Part shown: one piece after another, positions 59,245-64,000 of the stretch
Layout: every line of letters begins with the position of its first letter
How positions within the stretch are numbered: the first letter of the stretch is position 1
Assembly: GCF_963422355.1 (NCBI RefSeq)
Contig: NC_085105.1
Coordinates: 4,262,651 to 4,326,650 of the forward strand
Direction: 5' to 3'
From: Corticium candelabrum
Taxonomy: Eukaryota > Porifera > Homoscleromorpha > Homosclerophorida > Plakinidae
Length of the DNA stretch: 64,000 nt
The notes under the pieces: generated by a model
The model's input: the letters and a program-made list of their open reading frames with translations, nothing else
Told to the model about the DNA's origin: nothing
The model's database searches: none
Made by a program: the position numbers and the translations under genes

Positions 59245-59557
59245 GACAGACAGACAGACAGAGAGACAGACAGACTGGAGGCTCAGTAGTCAAAGTTGTT
59301 CCACTGGTTATGAAACATTTTGGATCACAGGCAGAAACGAGAATTTTTTGCAGAAACTGGCAGCCTTTTCATCAGATGAAGCAGGAAGACCTAATGCTGC
59401 AGAATTTTTAGACTTTTGGAGGAAAAGGTTCTCTGTACAATTACAGAAGTGTATTGCTCAAGTTATATCAAAGAAACTTAGCATGTTGTGCAGTGGGTCT
59501 GAGAGGCCTGACTGTCTCAGCACCCAATTTTTCCTCATTAGTCTTAGTTATATATAA
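59245..59557 (+). other. Possible coding remnant after a (GACA)n tract
   Basis: The frame reads YETFWITGRNENFLQKLAAF and PNAAEFLDFWRKRFSVQLQK, protein-like but unrecognised, with no visible partner exons. Confidence 0.25.
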
Positions 59558-59664
59558 GTTTTTTTTAGTTTGCTGTAATGTTACCTTTCAATTAACATTA
59601 GTCTAGTTGTATCACTGTAGTTCTTTGCAGAATTGTATTAGAGTTTCATGTAAGAAATAAAAGA

Positions 59665-59678
59665 AAGACAGACAGACC

Positions 59679-59746
<68 letters not shown>
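59665..59746. repeat. (GACA)n microsatellite
   Basis: About 20 GACA units after AAATAAAAGAAAGACAGACAG. Confidence 0.97.
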
Positions 59747-59747
<1 letters not shown>

Positions 59748-60045
59748 CTGTTGGGGAAAGAAAGCTGAATACTATTTGAAGAAACTGTCACAGCTATCAC
59801 GAGATGAAGACGAAAGCCAAATGCATCAACCTTCAAGAAATACTGGAGATCTGTGTTTTCTGCGTGTCTACAACAATCAAATGCTAGAGTGATTGGCAGA
59901 AAAATAGAGAAGATTGTTTCAAGAGACATCCACATAAACATAAATAGTTGTACGTACAACAAAGCCCTATTGGCTTGGGTAGTATTTAGTTGCTTTGCTT
60001 AGATGGTGTATAATAGTTCAATGTTTGAAAATATATGTATTGACA

Positions 60046-60066
60046 TACATACATACATACATACAT

Positions 60067-60096
<30 letters not shown>
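60046..60096. repeat. (ACAT)n-(ACAG)n microsatellite
   Basis: ACAT units followed by ACAG units. Confidence 0.95.
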
Positions 60097-60100
<4 letters not shown>

Positions 60101-60193
60101 CCAAACCCACACACACGTAGACAAGCAGGCAAACGAAATGACATACAAATATACAAACAGAAAATCCATTTCACAGCCAATGGCCGCTTAGAA

Positions 60194-60372
60194 CCCCAGT
60201 CAATGACCAGGTACTCATTTATACTCCTGAGTCGAGAGAAGCAAATGTGTGTTAGTTAAAGAAATTATGCCATAGCTCGCCATCACTGTGACTTGAACTT
60301 GCGACTCTTCAAGGTCTCAGATGTAAACACTTAGTAAGATGACTCTCTAACCAACTGAGCTATCGCACCACC
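60194..60372 (-). mobile_element. tRNA-derived SINE, copy 2
   Basis: On the minus strand the head GGTGGTGCGATAGCTCAGTT then GGTTAGAG is a clear tRNA A-box region, with a degraded B-box (AAGTTCAAGTC) about 50 bases on. The 3' tail TCTCTCGACTCAGGAGTATA then AATGAGTACCTGGTCATTGA and CTGGGG matches the copy at 32268-32454. The anticodon arm and 3' acceptor do not complete a tRNA, so it is not a functional tRNA gene. Confidence 0.75.
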
Positions 60373-60604
60373 AGCCAGCCAGACAGGCAAACACACAGAG
60401 ACCACACTTACACATGCAGACAAATACACAATCCAAAGAAACAAGTAGACAAATAGCTCAACAAAAATGGCATACAAACACACAGACAACAAGAAATCAC
60501 AACCAAAAAAGTCCAAAACAACACATACCTATCACTTGTGCCTGGTTTCAAGATTGAGCAGCAGTGGACACATTTGCCTTGATTGAACTGACGTAGAAGC
60601 TACA

Positions 60605-63600
60605 TCGGGTATTCTCAGCATACTCTCTACGCTCTCGATTTCGTCAACCTTTCCTTCCATATTTTCGCCCACGGTAAAATATTTTCCTACAAAAAATATT
60701 TTGTTGAAAAACTTATACTACTTAACTCGACGGATTAAAGTATTGCTGCATACCGCTGACGCCTATCCAGGCCGTGACCGATCCTTCAATGTAGTTTTCA
60801 GGAAGTCGTACTGGAAAGAAATTGGTTTGACTCTTACTGTAAGGACGTCCTCCGCATTGACACAACCCCGTACAGTAGTGACTTTCTAAACACACGTATT
60901 TTTGTTTTTACAATCAGCGATAGATAATTTCATCATCTGACTATACCGTTTTTGCCAGGACACCGTTCACACGTTCCTCTTTGGTGCGCGAAACGCCGAA
61001 GCAAAATTTCCAATTTGTTTAGTGCAACATTCTTCCTTGTAAATGGCCCGTCAAGAGGCTCACTGCATTCTCCATTGTAGAATACGTATTTAAAGCACTG
61101 GTCAATTCTCAGATCTGCAAGTAGAAACTATTGAGATTACAAATAGAATTTGACAACTCTTTGGTATCACTGTCTACCTGGAGGTGGAAGAATAGCGCAG
61201 CTCTTTGATTCGTCCATGTTGACTTCTAGTTATTAATGACATATTGCACACTTTATTAAAAAGACAGACTCATTCAATGCGCCTTTACATAGAGAGTGTA
61301 TAAGAACTGTAATAGCATTTGTAAATTCCATGCAAGAAAAATGTATGCCGTGAAATTAAGTAGTTTGAAATAAATCAAATACAAAATGTCTATAATTGAA
61401 AGACAACTAACCCAAGGAACACTACGCTAAAGTAAAAAGCATAAAATGTAGATATCATTCATGAACCCTGTTTGGTAAAACCAATATAAAATACAGGTAC
61501 AAGAATAGAAATAGTCTAATTTCCGACACATTTTTGTATATATTGGCAAACGAAGAGAATGCCTCTTTAAAATACTTCAATGACTGTTAATCGGCCGCTA
61601 CATAAAGTATTGTTTCAGAAAGGTTTGATTGGCTGCTGAGACTAGAAACTGTAACCTGAAGAAAAATGCAGCAGGTAGCACAAGCAGTGACGGAAGTGTT
61701 ACTAGTAGTACGAATACGATCATAAAACGACTACGGCCGGTACCACCGCCGGTACCACTGCCAGTACCATTCCGGTACCACCACCGGTACTACCACGAGT
61801 AACACCGCCAGTACCACTACCGGTACAGTACCACCATCGGTACCACCACAAGTACCATCTACGGTACCAGCACCACCAGTACCATTACAACAGGTACCAC
61901 CACTAACGGTACCACCACTAACGGTACCACCACTAACGGTTCCACCACCAACAGTACAACCACCACCACCGGTACAACCACCACCGCCTCAACAAACACA
62001 GCCACAACTACAACAACAACAACCACAACACAACACACAACCTCCACCGACAACAAAAACGGTTAACACTATCACAAACACAAACACAATGACCACTACC
62101 ATCAACAAACACAACAAGAACATCGACGACAATAACAACATCAACAAATCAAAAAGACAACCATCTAAATACAATAAAAAAAACAAGACAAAAAATAACT
62201 ACAAATACCGCTACTACAACAAAACCGGAAACAAAAACAATACAACTAAAACAATATCAAACAATAGCCAAACAACATGCTCAACTAGAAAAGCCTATAA
62301 CAACAATAAGTAACCCAAACCACAAGTAAACCAAAATAATGAACTACAAATTGTTACCATTTCTATTGAAACCATGTCAAAAAGAAATTCTCACAAACGC
62401 GGTAAAATATACTTACCAAATGGATCAAACTCTACAGCAACATCCGACTCTCTAGTAACTCCCTCCGGCTGTAGCATTCAAACTAATTGACCGCAATACA
62501 ATAACATAAATTGGTTGTCATTACCACAACAGTGATGTTCTGAACTATCTGATCACTATTAAGGTACACACTCATCCTGACCGTTAGCAACGTTGTTCCA
62601 ACTACCAATGGAATAACAGGAATAAGAACGGTTTTCGAGTCATGAGCTTCAATGCGAAAACGTACCCAGTCCGTCTCTTCACCCGTTCCCGCAGTAGTGC
62701 AAAGATCATCACGTACATCAACGACTTTTATCCCTGCCTGTACAAAAACACTATTAAATCAAAAAGCTTATGTTCATGTCGCTCGTTTCTTACATTAGTC
62801 GGATGTTGGTTGTAATTGAACGAAGTGCAAGCCACGGACACTTGTTCTTGCCGCTTTAGCGAAAACGGCAGATGACACTCAACAAAAACGCTCTGAAAAA
62901 CGTTAATCGAGATCGGCGCTGACACGCAAAATCCCGATTCACAGCACTGCGCCAATCCGTAGACAGACCATTCTGTAATCGAGTCCGGAACTCGAACAGT
63001 CATGTCAAATGTTTTCAAATCCCTGAAACATTTAGGGTGAGGTATTTAACTAAAACGTAAAGAGCAAATTAAATTTAGAAAAGCGGCAAACCCGTTGGTA
63101 AGGACTTTGTCTTGTAACCAAACGTGTGGAAAATACGTTTGCCTTTTTAAGAAGCTCGGGTCCTGCTTGTCAAAGTTAAGAACGCCGCTTTGAGAACCCA
63201 ATCTCGCTCTGTCTGTCATTAAATAATTCTCACTAAACGGTGACATCAAGTTATAATCATATCAAATACCTGTACAACATTGGTAGATATAAGTGGCTAC
63301 GTGCTCCGTTTTGTGCTCTGCCTCGTTCCTTCGATCCGTCTCTGACAAAAGGTCATCAAAGCTGCTGAATTTTCCTTTAACAAGCTCTCTGTACTCGTCG
63401 AAACAGTACTTGGCAGCTTTGCTGGAAAGTTTCCCTGCTCTTATTTTTATCTCAGCACACAATCTTTCCACTGTAACAATATACAAGAACAAAAAGTGAT
63501 AAACAAATTTGGCACAGTGACGATTTAGTGTCATCATGCAATACCAAGTTCAGATCTTCGTTTCTTTCGTTTGGTACCGCAGCTGTCATCTTTACATCCA

Positions 63601-64000
63601 TTTTAAGCAAAATGACCGTATAAGACTTGCAATTAGGTATAACTTACCAGAATTCATACAAGAAGTACGGCATGAAGATGTACAGCAGCTATAGCGAGGA
63701 TTAATGGAGGCGTCAGACATTCCAGCCAAACCAACAACCTGAAAACACACAATATGTCAAACTAGACTTGACATAGGACAGTCGTCAGTATCTCACATCA
63801 AACATTCCATCTGAACTTGCAACAGTGTAAACACAAGAATAGGAACAATTATCCAAAGCAGAAAATATCTGTAAACAACATTTTAAAGCGCATCCAATAA
63901 ATACGTACTATATATTTAACCTTGTCTCGTGAAAGTCTGTTTTCACTGTTAAGAATATACAATCCTTTGTCTAGAGCCAACAAGGCGACGTCAGAATTTG
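60605..64000 (-). pseudogene. Third copy (C) of the C3-like gene, truncated and frameshifted
   Basis: Entering from the right edge, exons match the complete gene in order: MG6 (LLALDKGLYILNSENRLSRD), the Cys-rich exon, the RKKR-region exon, an anaphylatoxin-like exon (63468-63265), the alpha-chain start ([17 protein letters not shown]), MG7 (62728-63018 and the next exon), the TB exon and the exon before the TED. The TB exon has a 4-bp insertion (TTTG near 60983) that shifts the frame. The TED exon runs to SVESMLRIP and then breaks into unrelated sequence at about 60605, exactly before the thioester position. No TED, MG8 or C345C follows. Whether 5' exons exist beyond 64000 is unknown. Confidence 0.85.
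61735..61985. repeat. Intronic minisatellite with GGTACCACCAC units in copy C
   Basis: It is a longer, more diverged array of GGTACCACCNCC and GGTACCACCACTAAC units at the intron position equivalent to 28700-28930. Confidence 0.85.

Noticed and set aside
59665..59746. CRISPR-like regular repeat
   Set aside because: It is a tetranucleotide microsatellite without spacers in a eukaryotic genome.
60300..60372. tRNA gene on the minus strand
   Set aside because: The A-box is good, but the B-box is degraded and the acceptor and anticodon stems do not pair. A SINE tail follows, so it is a tRNA-derived SINE head.
61859..62313. Val-rich and Asn/Lys-rich ORFs in copy C
   Set aside because: Same minisatellite and low-complexity intron sequence as in the complete gene.

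Overview
This window is eukaryotic and metazoan. It has multi-exon genes with short GT-AG introns, signal peptides and CUB, sushi, TB, kelch and EGF domains. It also carries class I and class II transposons, tRNA-derived SINEs, many (CA)n/(TG)n microsatellites and a TTAGGG-type interstitial telomeric patch. The gene content (complement-like genes beside a kelch/EGF receptor kinase of TKL type) fits an early-branching marine animal, possibly a sponge. That assignment is inference only.

Layout. 1-2614: ruined hAT/ZMYM-type transposase on + with a pogo-like element inserted in it. 2615-9225: mostly gene-poor, with a kinase relic, foldback repeats, a (GA)n tract and a telomere-like patch. 9226-12812: an intact two-exon receptor kinase on +. 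13240-21060: microsatellites, a decayed gypsy retroelement on - with integrase ahead of reverse transcriptase, a broken second kinase on +, and the tail of an uncharacterised gene on -. 21340-34473: on -, a complete C3-like complement gene (34473 to 24105) followed by a partial duplicate of its 5' exons (23268 to 21340). 37200-41260: pseudogene of a MASP-like gene on -. 41850-50145: a nest of transposons: two copies of one inverted-repeat element, each carrying an independently inserted PIF/Harbinger element, around a gypsy pol. 50314-54521: intact MASP-like gene (CUB-CUB-4xCCP-serine protease) on -. 55200-57450: tails of a non-LTR-like retroelement on +. 58300-60600: microsatellites and a SINE. 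60605-64000: a third, truncated and frameshifted copy of the middle of the C3-like gene on -, running off the right edge.

The most interesting content is the complement-like cluster on the minus strand. The C3-like protein keeps the alpha/beta processing site, an anaphylatoxin-like segment, the TED, the MG8 region and a C345C domain. Its thioester motif GCGEQ reads GGGGEY, yet the TED catalytic histidine remains. It also carries a fibrillin/LTBP-type TB domain between MG7 and the TED, and a Lys/Cys-rich insertion in C345C. The neighbouring MASP-like gene has a full-length trypsin domain with His57 replaced by Ser, Asp102 by Asn, and no R-IVGG activation site, while GDSGGP is kept. Both the central effector and its would-be activator therefore look chemically disarmed but structurally maintained. 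This suggests a non-catalytic, complement-derived recognition system; function is inferred and untested.
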